Assembly: GCF_031932625.1 (NCBI RefSeq)
Contig: NZ_JAVSCK010000002.1
Coordinates: 124,001-188,000 of the forward strand
Direction of reading: 5' to 3'
Length of the DNA stretch: 64,000 nt
From: Hwangdonia seohaensis
Lineage (GTDB): Bacteria; Bacteroidota; Bacteroidia; Flavobacteriales; Flavobacteriaceae
Shown here: piece after piece, positions 1 to 8,652 of the stretch
How the letters are laid out: each line of letters begins with the position of its first letter
Numbering within the stretch: position 1 is the first letter of the stretch
Program-made: the position numbers and the translations under genes
The notes under the pieces: generated by a model
Database searches by the model: none
Told to the model about the DNA's origin: nothing
The model's input: only the letters and a program-made list of their open reading frames with translations

Positions 1-2
1 CC

Positions 3-695
3 TCGTCACAATCTTCAGTAAAAAAGGGCGAAACTTTAATTGATACGGTAAACAATATTTTATCTATGAAAGTAGATATGGTTGTTATGCGGCATCCAAA
101 TCCTGGAGCTGGTGTGTTTTTGTCAAAACACGTAAAAGCAAGTATTATAAATGCCGGCGATGGTGCGCACGAGCACCCAACACAAGCCTTGTTGGATTCG
201 TATTCAATTAGAGAAAAATTAGGTACTGTTAAAGGTAAAAAAGTAGTAATAGTGGGCGATATTTTACATAGTAGGGTAGCGCTTTCAAATATATTTGCTT
301 TACAGTTACAGGGTGCTCAAGTTATGGTTTGTGGCCCAAAAACCTTAATACCAAAGTACATCGATAAGTTGGGGGTGAAGGTGGAGACAAACCTGCGCAA
401 AGCCTTAAATTGGTGCGATGTGGCCAATATGCTGCGCGTGCAAAACGAACGGATGGACATTAGTTATTTTCCATCAACAAGAGAATATACACAACAGTTT
501 GGAGTTAATAGAGAACTACTGGATTCTTTAAATAAAGACATAACCATCATGCACCCGGGCCCCATAAATAGAGGTGTGGAAATTACCAGTGATGTTGCCG
601 ACTCAAAGCAAGCCATCATTTTAAATCAGGTTGAAAACGGCGTAGCTATACGTATGGCCGTTATTTATTTATTAGCTTCAAAAATAAAACAGTAA
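3..695 (+). CDS. pyrB: Aspartate carbamoyltransferase catalytic subunit (5' truncated)
   Basis: This enzyme condenses carbamoyl phosphate with aspartate, the committed step of pyrimidine synthesis, in the cytoplasm. The reading frame is open from base 3, so the gene starts outside the window. 231 residues are present of the roughly 305-310 usual for the family. Visible motifs are HPNPGAG, GDGAHEHPTQALLD (carbamoyl phosphate and aspartate binding) and, near the C-terminus, MHPGPINRGVEI. The N-terminal carbamoyl-phosphate STRT motif lies upstream and cannot be seen. An internal ATG at 66 is not the real start, because the protein family continues in frame before it. Three bases separate the stop from the next gene. 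Confidence 0.95.
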   Translation, partial: SSQSSVKKGETLIDTVNNILSMKVDMVVMRHPNPGAGVFLSKHVKASIINAGDGAHEHPTQALLDSYSIREKLGTVKGKKVVIVGDILHSRVALSNIFALQLQGAQVMVCGPKTLIPKYIDKLGVKVETNLRKALNWCDVANMLRVQNERMDISYFPSTREYTQQFGVNRELLDSLNKDITIMHPGPINRGVEITSDVADSKQAIILNQVENGVAIRMAVIYLLASKIKQ

Positions 696-698
696 GTC

Positions 699-1031
699 AT
701 GATTTTAGACCAACACGAGAATACCGCTATCATTACCCAAGAAAAAGCTACCATTGTTGAATTGGTAAAAAAAATTCAAGCTTTATATCCTAAGTTTAAA
801 ACCAATAATATTATTGTCTGCCTAACAACACTTTCTAAAATTAGTTTGTCCGAAATTGTTGAATTCCTTGAATTGTCCAATACGCACAGAGCCTCAAAAC
901 TCTCGTTTGTTATTGTTTCGGATAAAGTAGATTTGGATGAGATGCCAGACGAAATTGTAGTTGTGCCAACCATTCAAGAGGCATACGATATTATTGAAAT
1001 GGAAGACATGGAACGCGATTTAGGGTTTTAA
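699..1031 (+). CDS. Small STAS-like conserved protein
   Basis: A 110-residue soluble protein. I do not recognise a named function. The pattern (an early beta strand, then IIVCLTTLSKISLSEIVEF, a stretch like LSFVIVSDKVDL, and an acidic C-terminal helix) resembles a STAS-type alpha/beta fold, but this is an impression and not a match. It begins 3 bases after pyrB and precedes rnz, so it is probably cotranscribed with them. There is no signal peptide or membrane segment. The acidic tail IIEMEDMERDLGF is distinctive. The ATG at 699 is the natural start given the spacing. Confidence 0.75.
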   Translation: MILDQHENTAIITQEKATIVELVKKIQALYPKFKTNNIIVCLTTLSKISLSEIVEFLELSNTHRASKLSFVIVSDKVDLDEMPDEIVVVPTIQEAYDIIEMEDMERDLGF

Positions 1032-1103
1032 AGTTCATTCGCTAGTCGTTTAGTTGTTTAGCTGATTCGACTCAACGACTTAACAACAAACAAAAGACAT
1101 GTA

Positions 1104-2009
1104 ATGAAATTAACTATTCTAGGCTGTTACAGCGCCACACCGCGCGCTTTAAATAATACAACTTCGCAGGTTTTAGAAATTAATAATCACATGTTTTTAA
1201 TTGATTGTGGCGAGGGCACCCAAGTTCAGTTACGCAAACATCGTATTAAATTCAATCGCATAAAGCACATTTTTATATCGCATTTACATGGCGACCATTT
1301 TTTTGGTTTAGTGGGATTAATTTCAACATTCCGATTATTGACTCGCGAAACCGATTTGCATATTTATGGGCCAAAAGGCATCAAAGAAGTGATTACGCTT
1401 CAAATGAAATTAGCCGATTCGTGGACCAACTACAATCTTATTTTTCATGAGTTAACCTCAAAGAAATCCAAATTGGTTTTTGAAGATGATAAGGTTGTGG
1501 TACACACTATTCCGTTAAATCATCGGGTTTACACCAATGGTTTCCTTTTTAAAGAAAAAGAAGGCGAACGCAAATTGGATATTGTGGCTGTTGAAAACGC
1601 CAATATCGATACCGCCTATTTTAGAAAATTAAAGCAAGGTTTTGATGTAGAAAATAGAGATGGTGTTTTAATTGATAACAAAAAGGTTACCAAACCAGCC
1701 AAAAAACCTAAGAGTTATGCCTTTTGTAGCGATACCATGTATAAAGAAGATATTGTGCCAATTATTAAAAATGTAGATGTGCTTTACCACGAGTCTACTT
1801 TTTTAGAAAAGCACGCAAATTTGGCACTGAAAACAAAGCACTCAACCGCAAAAGAAGCCGCTAAAATTGCCAAATTCGCTAATGTTGGTACGTTGGTTCT
1901 TGGGCATTATTCTACGCGTTACGATGGATTAAACGCGTTTAAAGAAGAAGCGCAAACTGTTTTTGATAATGTTGAATTGAGCGAAGACGGAAAGGTTTTT
2001 AATTTTTAG
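1104..2009 (+). CDS. rnz: Ribonuclease Z
   Basis: A metallo-beta-lactamase-fold endonuclease that trims the 3' trailer of tRNA precursors. The 301-residue length is typical of the short bacterial form. The zinc signature HLHGDHFFG places H60, H62, D64 and H65 in the active site. DCGEGTQ lies near residue 35, a later CSDTMY supplies the bridging aspartate, and LGHYSTRY near the C-terminus supplies the last histidine. It follows the STAS-like gene by 72 bases. That gap holds an imperfect inverted repeat (AGTCGTTTAGT with ACTCAACGACT) that could be a weak hairpin. Confidence 0.95.
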   Translation: MKLTILGCYSATPRALNNTTSQVLEINNHMFLIDCGEGTQVQLRKHRIKFNRIKHIFISHLHGDHFFGLVGLISTFRLLTRETDLHIYGPKGIKEVITLQMKLADSWTNYNLIFHELTSKKSKLVFEDDKVVVHTIPLNHRVYTNGFLFKEKEGERKLDIVAVENANIDTAYFRKLKQGFDVENRDGVLIDNKKVTKPAKKPKSYAFCSDTMYKEDIVPIIKNVDVLYHESTFLEKHANLALKTKHSTAKEAAKIAKFANVGTLVLGHYSTRYDGLNAFKEEAQTVFDNVELSEDGKVFNF

Positions 2010-2012
2010 TAT

Positions 2013-2435
2013 TTATTCATTTTGGCTTATAGCCCACTCAATGGCTTCATCTAAAGTATGGCAGCATTTAATATTGGCTTTGGAAAACATTTTTTCAATG
2101 GAGGCATTGGTATACGACCAACTGCTGTATGTAACAATAGCGCGTGTGTAGGAAACCCCAAATTTGGCCTCGGTTTTTATCCATGAATTTGGGTCCAATG
2201 AATAGGAGTTTATTTTATTGGTAATGTAAATTAATTTTTTGGGATCTTGTGTTTTGGAATCTTTGTAAAATTTTATAACCTCTTCTGAGATAATATCAAT
2301 CATTTGACAATTGAAATGCACACCCTCGTGAATTTCGGAAATAGCAAATTGATCTAAAAAATAAAAATTACCAAATGGTTTTTCTACTTTTTTGTGATTT
2401 AAAATTTTAAAATATTTTGAATCTTCAAACTTCAT
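2013..2435 (-). CDS. Small conserved protein, tandem paralog A
   Basis: A 140-residue soluble protein without signal peptide or membrane segment. It aligns along its whole length with the product of the next gene upstream (2638-3051). Shared features are MKFE(D/N)S(K/E)YFKILN at the start, a mid-protein stretch ending in INxYSxDPNxW, then an ASIEK motif and a C-terminal L(D/K)EAI(E/D)W. The order of hydrophobic strands and helices suggests a SpoIIAA/STAS-like fold, as seen in flavobacterial proteins of this size, but this is inference. It converges on rnz with only 3 bases between the stops. Confidence 0.75.
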   Translation of the reverse strand: MKFEDSKYFKILNHKKVEKPFGNFYFLDQFAISEIHEGVHFNCQMIDIISEEVIKFYKDSKTQDPKKLIYITNKINSYSLDPNSWIKTEAKFGVSYTRAIVTYSSWSYTNASIEKMFSKANIKCCHTLDEAIEWAISQNE

Positions 2436-2637
2436 TTTAGATTTTTATACAGGGTAATTTAGGAATTTTCTTTAAAATCAAAAAAAAGAAAAAATTGTTT
2501 TTGGTTGTTTCACTGGCATGTTGTAGGTAAATACTTTTTTTATAATCAGAACTTATTTTAATTGGTTTTAAATGGAATACACCTTCATTATTAAACCCTG
2601 CGGATTTGTGTTGGGCAAATACAAAAAAATTCAGGCA

Positions 2638-3051
2638 TTAATTAAATTCTTTTAAATTTTGCATCCAATCAATGGCTTCTTTTAAAGACAAGCATCGCTT
2701 AATACTTTTTTGCGTAAACTGCTTTTCAATTGAAGCATTCATATAAGTTGAACTGTTGTACATAACAATGGCACTGGCAATAATTAAACTATACTTTTCT
2801 TCAACTTTTTTCCAATTATTCGGATCTACAGAGTAGTGGTTTATTCTATTGGAAATAAACCCGATTATAGCATCGTCGCCATAAAATTCAAAAACCTTTT
2901 TTATAATTTGTTCTGCTTTGTCCCAATCAAAATGGACGCCTTCATCCAATTCAACAATTAAGAATTTTTCGCATAAATAATAGGTGCCAAAAGGCATTAC
3001 CAACTTGGTAGGGTTTAAAATTTTAAAATATTCAGAATTTTCAAACTTCAT
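2638..3051 (-). CDS. Small conserved protein, tandem paralog B
   Basis: A 137-residue paralog of the product at 2013-2435. An upstream in-frame ATG at 3075 would add eight residues. I chose the ATG at 3051 because MKFENSEYFKILN then lines up exactly with MKFEDSKYFKILN of the sister protein. Shared positions include DPNNW, the ASIEK segment and the terminal EAIDW. Function is unknown; a STAS-like fold is possible. The 202 bases between the two paralogs hold no ORF and no clear terminator, so they may be separate transcripts or a loose pair. Confidence 0.72.
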   Translation of the reverse strand: MKFENSEYFKILNPTKLVMPFGTYYLCEKFLIVELDEGVHFDWDKAEQIIKKVFEFYGDDAIIGFISNRINHYSVDPNNWKKVEEKYSLIIASAIVMYNSSTYMNASIEKQFTQKSIKRCLSLKEAIDWMQNLKEFN

Positions 3052-3186
3052 TTTTAGGTAAATTAGGGACTGCAAACTTAATAAGAATAAAAATGAATAG
3101 GTAGGATAAATGGCATGTAATTTGTTTAAAATGATGGAAATATTTTAAACCGCAAAACTCAACTGAATATATTTTAACCCGATATT

Positions 3187-3615
3187 TTATTGTTTTTCGC
3201 AAAAGGATTTAAACCTTAGCAACCACTTGTCCACCTGTTTTTTAAACATATTCGGAAACAGTTTTGCCATTAGTTTTATAAAAAAACCTTTAAATTCGGT
3301 GTAATCAATTTCAGCGGTCAATGCAGTTTCGTTATCATTCAAAGCAGTAAACTTCGAGCGCATGGTATTTGTCATGCTTTTATGTTCGTATTTAGCATAA
3401 AATTCGTCGGGTAGTTTATTATGGATTATCGTCTCAATTAAATCAAATTTCTTATAAATTAATTTAGATTTAGCGCCAGCTTCACCTTGGTTTCCGCTTA
3501 AATGCTCCATCCTTAAAAAATCTTTTTGAGATTGTTTTAAAGCTTCAGGATCTTCAAAATGTTTTGCAACTTCTAGTTTAGGTTTCTTAACGTTTATTGA
3601 ACAAGTGAATTTCAT
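3187..3615 (-). CDS. SRPBCC-fold (START/Bet v1-like) protein
   Basis: A 142-residue protein with the features of the polyketide cyclase/START-like fold: an N-terminal strand (KFTCSINVKKP), a helix (EALKQSQKDF), the turn MEHLSGNQGEAGAKSKLIYK and a long C-terminal helix. Such proteins enclose a hydrophobic ligand pocket, and the ligand here is unknown. A second SRPBCC protein at 45130-45675 carries the same turn (IEHVSGTPGEVGAVS). It is read in the same direction as the DUF3784 gene, which ends 2 bases upstream, so the two probably form a small operon. Confidence 0.8.
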   Translation of the reverse strand: MKFTCSINVKKPKLEVAKHFEDPEALKQSQKDFLRMEHLSGNQGEAGAKSKLIYKKFDLIETIIHNKLPDEFYAKYEHKSMTNTMRSKFTALNDNETALTAEIDYTEFKGFFIKLMAKLFPNMFKKQVDKWLLRFKSFCEKQ

Positions 3616-3617
3616 TT

Positions 3618-3920
3618 TTAATATTTTTTATGCGCATTTATAAGCGTGTAAAGCAATCCGAAAACAAGAATTATTACGCTAATTAAAAGTCTGTAAAAAT
3701 GCTCTACATCTAAAAGGAATAATAAAGAAGTTGCCATTATTGCCAGAGCACCGGTAATTATTAAACCGTTGTGCAATAAGGTTGGAAATTTTTTAATGTC
3801 GATGTTCTTTTTTTCTTCGGCAGTCATGGTGTTGTAACCCGCAATTAAGTTTGGGTATTTTTTTACTAAAAGGCCGCAAATAATAAAAATGGCGCCCACA
3901 AGCGTTTCTACAAAAAGCAT
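3618..3920 (-). CDS. DUF3784-type small membrane protein
   Basis: About 100 residues with three predicted membrane spans: one at the N-terminus (MLFVETLVGAIFIICG), one in the middle (GALAIMATSLLFLL) and one at the C-terminus (LLISVIILVFGLLYTL). Between the first two is the sequence KKYPNLIAGYNTMTAEEKK, which I associate with DUF3784 proteins of Firmicutes and Bacteroidota. Their function is not established. An ATG at 3968 is in frame, but the added 16 polar residues do not fit the family and that codon abuts the divergent pdxH start, so I prefer the ATG at 3920. Confidence 0.72.
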   Translation of the reverse strand: MLFVETLVGAIFIICGLLVKKYPNLIAGYNTMTAEEKKNIDIKKFPTLLHNGLIITGALAIMATSLLFLLDVEHFYRLLISVIILVFGLLYTLINAHKKY

Positions 3921-3973
3921 TTTACGTAAATTTGAATACTTAAAGTTACAATTTATTTCAATTATCATATGTT

Positions 3974-4621
3974 ATGCAAAAAGATTTAAGCGATTACAGA
4001 AAATCTTACGAAAAAGGTGAGCTGCTTTTGGCAAACGTACCAGAAAACCCGATGGAATTGTTCCAGAAATGGTTTTATGAAGTCGATAGGTTTTTTGCCG
4101 AAGATGAAACCAATGCGATGACGGTTTCAACCATAGGAATAGATGGTTACCCAAAGAATAGGGTGGTGCTTCTTAAAAAATACACCTACGAAGGTTTTAT
4201 ATTTTATACGAATTATGAAAGCGAAAAAGGCAAAGCCATAGCACAAAATCCAAATGTGTGTTTATCGTTTTTTTGGCAAGGTGCCGAAAGGCAAATTATA
4301 ATAAAAGGTAATGCAGAAAAGATTGCAGAAAATTTAAGCGACGGTTATTTTGAATCCAGACCACGCGGTAGCCAATTGGGTGCTTTGGTTTCACATCAAA
4401 GTGAAGCTATTGAAAGTCGCGAATATATTGAAGACAAGTTGCAAAAACTAGAACAAAAATATGAAGGCAAAGAGATTCCCAGGCCAGAGTATTGGGGCGG
4501 CTATATTGTAAAGCCTGTTGAAATTGAGTTTTGGCAAGGGCGCCCAAATAGATTGCACGATAGAATACGCTATAAATTACAAAGCGATTACAATTGGAAG
4601 ATAAATCGATTATCTCCTTAA
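3974..4621 (+). CDS. pdxH: Pyridoxamine 5'-phosphate oxidase
   Basis: An FMN-dependent oxidase that turns pyridoxine- or pyridoxamine-5'-phosphate into pyridoxal phosphate, the last step of vitamin B6 synthesis and salvage. The 215-residue length is normal. Family motifs are GYPKNRVVLLKK, GFIFYTNYESEKGK (FMN binding), ESRPRGSQLGALVSHQSE and the C-terminal dimer and substrate region WQGRPNRLHDR ending in NWKINRLSP. It diverges from the DUF3784 gene. The intergenic space is short, so the promoter probably lies inside the 5' part of the neighbouring ORF. Confidence 0.96.
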   Translation: MQKDLSDYRKSYEKGELLLANVPENPMELFQKWFYEVDRFFAEDETNAMTVSTIGIDGYPKNRVVLLKKYTYEGFIFYTNYESEKGKAIAQNPNVCLSFFWQGAERQIIIKGNAEKIAENLSDGYFESRPRGSQLGALVSHQSEAIESREYIEDKLQKLEQKYEGKEIPRPEYWGGYIVKPVEIEFWQGRPNRLHDRIRYKLQSDYNWKINRLSP

Positions 4622-4786
4622 AACATCGATTTTTTACTTCTTTTTACTACAGAAAAATGCGTTTCATCGATTAAAAACAATTATTAACGATAAACAACAC
4701 GTTTTTCATCGATTTTAACATTTAATTAACATTTACTTCTAAGTAGGCTGTTAAATTTACGGCACCAAATCTAAATTTACCTACTT
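4622..4786. promoter_or_regulatory. Upstream region with repeated ATCGAT motifs
   Basis: This intergenic stretch before the CAP lipoprotein holds three ATCGAT-centred sites (near 4625, 4668 and 4709), with flanks such as GTTTCATCGATTAAAAAC and GTTTTTCATCGATTTTAAC. Very similar sites occur upstream of sixA near 18302 and 18323. The spacing and A/T flanks suggest binding sites for a regulator, but which one is unknown. Confidence 0.4.
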
Positions 4787-5281
4787 ATGAAGTTATTACA
4801 AAAACTGCCAGTATTGGCATTGTTTGCTGTTTTGACATTTTCTTGCTCAACCGATAGCATGGATGAAAAAGCAGATTTACTTGTTGAAAACTTAGTTGTT
4901 CCACCTACAAAAACAATTGAGACAGAAACTTTAGAGCTAATTAATAATCATAGATTATCTTTAGGCTTGAATCCTTTAGCCGATTTAAAAATTGTAAAGT
5001 CTGTAGCTTACAGTCATACCGATTATATGGTTGATAAGGAGCAAATATCCCATGATAATTTTTATACGCGCAGCAACTATTTAAAAGCCAATGCCGGCGC
5101 TAAAAAAGTATCGGAAAATGTTGCTTACGGATACAGTAGTGCCGAATCTGTGGTTAAAGCTTGGCTTAAAAGCGACGGACACCGCGCCACTATTGAAGGC
5201 GACTTTACAAACTTTAATATTTCGGCTGAAAAAAGTGCCGAAGGAAAATGGTATTACACAAACATTTTCATAAAAAAATAA
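4787..5281 (+). CDS. CAP/SCP-domain lipoprotein
   Basis: A 164-residue exported protein. The N-terminus MKLLQKLPVLALFAVLTFSC ends in a lipobox (LTFSC), so it should be lipid-anchored after cleavage before C20. The rest is a CAP (cysteine-rich secretory protein, antigen 5, PR-1) domain: TLELINNHRLSLGLNPL, a metal or active-site His in AYSHTDYM, ISHDNFYTR, SENVAYG and the final GHRATIEG plus a strand that reads WYYTNIFIK. Bacterial CAP proteins are extracellular with often unknown substrates. The gene is monocistronic: long upstream region and a hairpin terminator 139 bases downstream. Confidence 0.9.
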   Translation: MKLLQKLPVLALFAVLTFSCSTDSMDEKADLLVENLVVPPTKTIETETLELINNHRLSLGLNPLADLKIVKSVAYSHTDYMVDKEQISHDNFYTRSNYLKANAGAKKVSENVAYGYSSAESVVKAWLKSDGHRATIEGDFTNFNISAEKSAEGKWYYTNIFIKK

Positions 5282-5419
5282 AATTGTTTTTATAAAACAA
5301 TTACAACATAGCCTTTTAATTTACTCATTTTTAGTACATGCTGTATTAGGTATGCAACACGAGTGATTGACTGGTTATATTTTAATAACTATGTAGTTAT
5401 TGAATTTAGCTTTAGGTAT

Positions 5420-5451
5420 AAAATCCTCTCAGTTTTCTGAGGGGATTTTTT
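5420..5451 (+). terminator. Rho-independent terminator after CAP lipoprotein
   Basis: AAAATCCTCTCAG, loop TTTT, CTGAGGGGATTTT followed by TTG. The stem is 13 bp with one U-G wobble and ends in a T run on the + strand. Confidence 0.85.
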
Positions 5452-5537
5452 GATTGGCTTTTATAAAAATTATAGGTAAATATAACACAAAAGTTGTTGT
5501 CTATTTAAATATAAACCTTATATAGTGTTTGGATTAT

Positions 5538-6575
5538 TTACTGTTTTAAAAATTTTAAGATGTTTCCGTTATCAAATTTAATAAGGTATAGTCCATTGCT
5601 TAGGTTTTGAATGTCTATATTTTCATTTAAAGACATGTTACCGTTGCTTTGTTTAATTCCTAAAATATTGTATAAAGTATAATTTTCTTTTTGCGTTAAT
5701 CCTAATATTTTAATAAAATCTGTTGAAGGATTTGGTAAAACGGTTAAATTCTTTTTAAATGTGTTTTCACTTACTGATAGACTCGATAAATTAAATTTTG
5801 AAACTTTGTTTCCTCTGAATTCAGCATAATACAGATCGTTTCCATTTACCTCAATTTCATAACAGCCTTGTAGCCCAGTCAAAATATTGGTTGTTGTTGG
5901 TATTGTGGACGTTATGTCTATTTTAGAAATTTTATCATTGCTAGCAATAAATAAATCATTACCATTTAAAGTTAGCCCATAAGGATAAGAAATTCCTGTA
6001 ACAACATCAATTGGGGTTGGTGTTGATACGGAAATATCTATTTTAGATACTTTATTACTACCATATTCTGCGATGTATAAATCGTTACCTTCTAGGACCA
6101 AGTCGTACGGATTGTTAAGTCCTGTAACGACATCTATTGGAGTCGGTGTGGTTGCCGTAATATCTACTTTAGATATTTTATTGGCATATACTTCCGCAAT
6201 ATAAAGTTCATTTCCGCTCAAAGCTAACCCATAAGGATAATTTAGTCCAGAAACTAAAACAGACGCTGTTGGTGTGCCAGCCGATATGTCTGTTTTATAA
6301 ATATTTCCACCCGATGCTGTGAAAAGATCGTTGCCATTGGTTTCAATATAACGCGGGTTGTTAATATATACCACTTGTACTGCAGTAGTTGGTGTTGGTG
6401 CAGAAATATCTACTTTAAAAAGACCACCACCGTCTGATGCTGTTATGTATAGATCGTTACCATTGATTTTTAAACCAAAAGGCTCTGCGATATACGTTAC
6501 TTCGGTAGCCGTTTGGGCATTAAGATTAAATGTACTTAAAAACAATACAGCAATAAGGAAATATAGTTGTTTCAT
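5538..6575 (-). CDS. Secreted NHL-like beta-propeller protein, T9SS type A sorting domain
   Basis: A 345-residue exported protein. It has a signal peptide (MKQLYFLIAVLFLSTFNLNAQ), then about six repeats of roughly 40-45 residues built on NGNDLYIAExxxNKISKVDI followed by TPTPIDVVTGL, as in NHL or SMP-30-like propellers. The last 80 residues form a T9SS type A C-terminal domain (VLPNPSTDFIKI, YTLYNILGIK, LSNGLYLIKF, ending in FLKQ), so it should be translocated by the type IX system and released or attached at the surface. The ligand is unknown. It is separated from the OmpA genes by a hairpin. Confidence 0.9.
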   Translation of the reverse strand: MKQLYFLIAVLFLSTFNLNAQTATEVTYIAEPFGLKINGNDLYITASDGGGLFKVDISAPTPTTAVQVVYINNPRYIETNGNDLFTASGGNIYKTDISAGTPTASVLVSGLNYPYGLALSGNELYIAEVYANKISKVDITATTPTPIDVVTGLNNPYDLVLEGNDLYIAEYGSNKVSKIDISVSTPTPIDVVTGISYPYGLTLNGNDLFIASNDKISKIDITSTIPTTTNILTGLQGCYEIEVNGNDLYYAEFRGNKVSKFNLSSLSVSENTFKKNLTVLPNPSTDFIKILGLTQKENYTLYNILGIKQSNGNMSLNENIDIQNLSNGLYLIKFDNGNILKFLKQ

Positions 6576-6630
6576 AATTAATATGTTTTTTTCACTTAGT
6601 TTATAAATTGGTGTTGATAAAACATATGTA

Positions 6631-6666
6631 TTAAAAACACCAAAAAAATCATTTTGGGGTTTTTAA
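6631..6666 (-). terminator. Terminator hairpin after the OmpA genes
   Basis: TTAAAAACACCAAAA pairs with TTTTGGGGTTTTTAA with a single mismatch, giving a stem of about 15 bp. It lies 24 bases past the end of the leftward OmpA operon and before the beta-propeller gene, consistent with termination of the T9SS module transcript. Confidence 0.65.
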
Positions 6667-6689
6667 CGATAACCAAATTCAGCGTTAAG

Positions 6690-8609
6690 TTATTCCATTT
6701 TAACCACAATAAATTGCGTGCGCCTGTTTAGCTCATGTTGTGCTTCGGTACAGTTTTTAGTGCCATCGCAATCGTTGGTTAATTTACGCTCTCCAAAGCC
6801 GTTGTATTCGGTTATTCTTGAGGCATCAACGCCATGGGCAATTAAATACTTATAGGTGGCATTGGCTCGCTCTTTTGAAAGTTTATCGTTGTATTCCGAT
6901 GGGCCTCTCGAATCGGTGTGCGATTCAATTTTAATAACCATGTTTGGATATTTGTTCATCATTAAATTTACAATTCTATCTAACTCCGCTGTACCATCAC
7001 GACGGATGTCATATTTATTAAAATCGAAGTAAATAGGGTAGAGCTCAGTTATTGGTAATTCTTTTTTTGTAACAGGGTTTAAAACAAAATTGGCTTTTAT
7101 GCGCGTTACACTGTTTGCAATGCCTTTTGTAGTTACCATTCTAGAATCATCAATATAGTTGTCTTTTTTGGTGTTTAGTTTATAATCGGTATCTCTGTCG
7201 ATATTGATTTCAAAATGTCCGTTTTCATCGGTTTGTAAATCTGCAATTTTGTTGTCGTTGCTGTCCATCAACGTAACCACTGCGTTTGGCACGGGTGCAT
7301 TTGTAGTAGCATCGGTTATTGTGCCTTCTATTTTTAATTGCGGAATTCTGTCGTAGGCATAAATATCGTCTCCACCAACGCCACCAGCTCTATTGGATGC
7401 GAAGAAACCAGACAACCCGTCATCATTCATAAAAAATGAAAAATCGTCTTTACTTGAATTTACCGGAACACCAAGATTTATGACACTTTTAATTTGGTTG
7501 TTCTCATCGGAAACCGTTCCGAAAATATCCAACATACCTAAACCTGGGTGTCCGTCGGATGAGAAAAACAGGGCATTTTCGCTATTTACAAACGGAAACA
7601 TTTCGTTTTTATCGGTGTTTATTATGTTACCTAAATTTTGTGGTGTACCAAAGGTACCGTCGGCATTAATATCCACATAATAAATATCCGAACCTCCAAA
7701 ACCACCAGGTTTATCCGAAGTGAAATATAATTTTGTATCGTCCTTATTTAGTGCCGGATGCCCGTTGGAATACGAATTGCTGTTAAAACCAAGGGCTTCC
7801 ACATTTGTCCATTTACCATCAACCAATGTGGCTTTATAAATGTTTAAATGCGTAACACCTTCATCATCTTTTCCTAAAACATTTTTGTTAAGATCGTTTC
7901 TTGAAAAATACATGGTTTTGCCATCTTTGGAAATGGTTAAAGGGCCATCGTGATATACGGAATTGATGTCGCCTTTTATTTTGGATTTATGATTTACAAT
8001 GCTATCGCTACGATTTCCAGTGGTGTAAATATCTAAAAAAGGTTCTTCGTTCCAGCCGTAAACATGTTTTGTTGAAACGCCTAAATCTTTTGACGAAGCA
8101 AAATAAATTATGCCATCCTTTTCGAAAGCACCGAAATCGCTATACTTAGAGTTGAAATTAACATCGGCTAAAAAGTACTGCTGTTTGTTATTATATATAG
8201 AAGTGATAAAATCGCTATCTTTTAAATATTTGTCTTTTTTAATAACGCCGCCCGCTTCTTTAAAGCGCTTCAACCATGTACGGGATGTTTTATAGTCTTT
8301 TATGCCCCTTAGAGCTTGGGCATAATTGTAATAATATTCAATAGGGATATTTTCCTGTTGCACCGCTTTTTGGTAATAAACAACGGCACTGTCAGGGTTT
8401 CGCATAAAGGCATAACTATCGGCCAATTGTCTGGTTGCATATTGGGCATTAAAATCTTTTTCGATAAGATGATGATACACCTTTGCAGCACTTACAAATG
8501 AAAATTTATTGAATAAATTATCAGCTTTTTTCTGAGAGCCATATTGTGCTGAAGCCGTAAAGCTTAGCGCCAATATAACGTAGGTTAGCATGTGGTTTTT
8601 TAGTTTCAT
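6690..8609 (-). CDS. OmpA-family protein with PD40 propeller, copy 2
   Basis: A 639-residue outer-membrane-associated protein. Order of parts: signal peptide (ending SFTASAQ), TPR-like helices over about residues 25-120 (SAAKVYHHLIEKDF, PDSAVVYYQKA), a WD40/PD40 propeller over about 150-420 (repeats such as GGFGGSDIYYVDIN and GGVGGDDIYAYD), a carboxypeptidase-regulatory-like beta domain at about 430-510 (IEGTITDATTNAPVPNA) and an OmpA peptidoglycan-binding domain at about 525-635 (YFDFNKYDIR, SHTDSRG, NRRTQFIVV). It closely resembles the 638-residue product of the preceding gene, so the pair arose by duplication. Likely role: anchoring or supporting export of the adhesin encoded upstream. Confidence 0.93.
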   Translation of the reverse strand: MKLKNHMLTYVILALSFTASAQYGSQKKADNLFNKFSFVSAAKVYHHLIEKDFNAQYATRQLADSYAFMRNPDSAVVYYQKAVQQENIPIEYYYNYAQALRGIKDYKTSRTWLKRFKEAGGVIKKDKYLKDSDFITSIYNNKQQYFLADVNFNSKYSDFGAFEKDGIIYFASSKDLGVSTKHVYGWNEEPFLDIYTTGNRSDSIVNHKSKIKGDINSVYHDGPLTISKDGKTMYFSRNDLNKNVLGKDDEGVTHLNIYKATLVDGKWTNVEALGFNSNSYSNGHPALNKDDTKLYFTSDKPGGFGGSDIYYVDINADGTFGTPQNLGNIINTDKNEMFPFVNSENALFFSSDGHPGLGMLDIFGTVSDENNQIKSVINLGVPVNSSKDDFSFFMNDDGLSGFFASNRAGGVGGDDIYAYDRIPQLKIEGTITDATTNAPVPNAVVTLMDSNDNKIADLQTDENGHFEINIDRDTDYKLNTKKDNYIDDSRMVTTKGIANSVTRIKANFVLNPVTKKELPITELYPIYFDFNKYDIRRDGTAELDRIVNLMMNKYPNMVIKIESHTDSRGPSEYNDKLSKERANATYKYLIAHGVDASRITEYNGFGERKLTNDCDGTKNCTEAQHELNRRTQFIVVKME

Positions 8610-8652
8610 TGGGACGATATTTTAAACACAATTAGGTTAGTATTGTGCGGTT

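Noticed and set aside
1032..1103. A possible small RNA or terminator in the gap before rnz
   Set aside because: The inverted repeat is short and imperfect and no T run follows, so I mention it only in the rnz entry.
3972..4154. A 60-residue open frame on the minus strand
   Set aside because: It is antisense to pdxH and lacks any recognisable feature.
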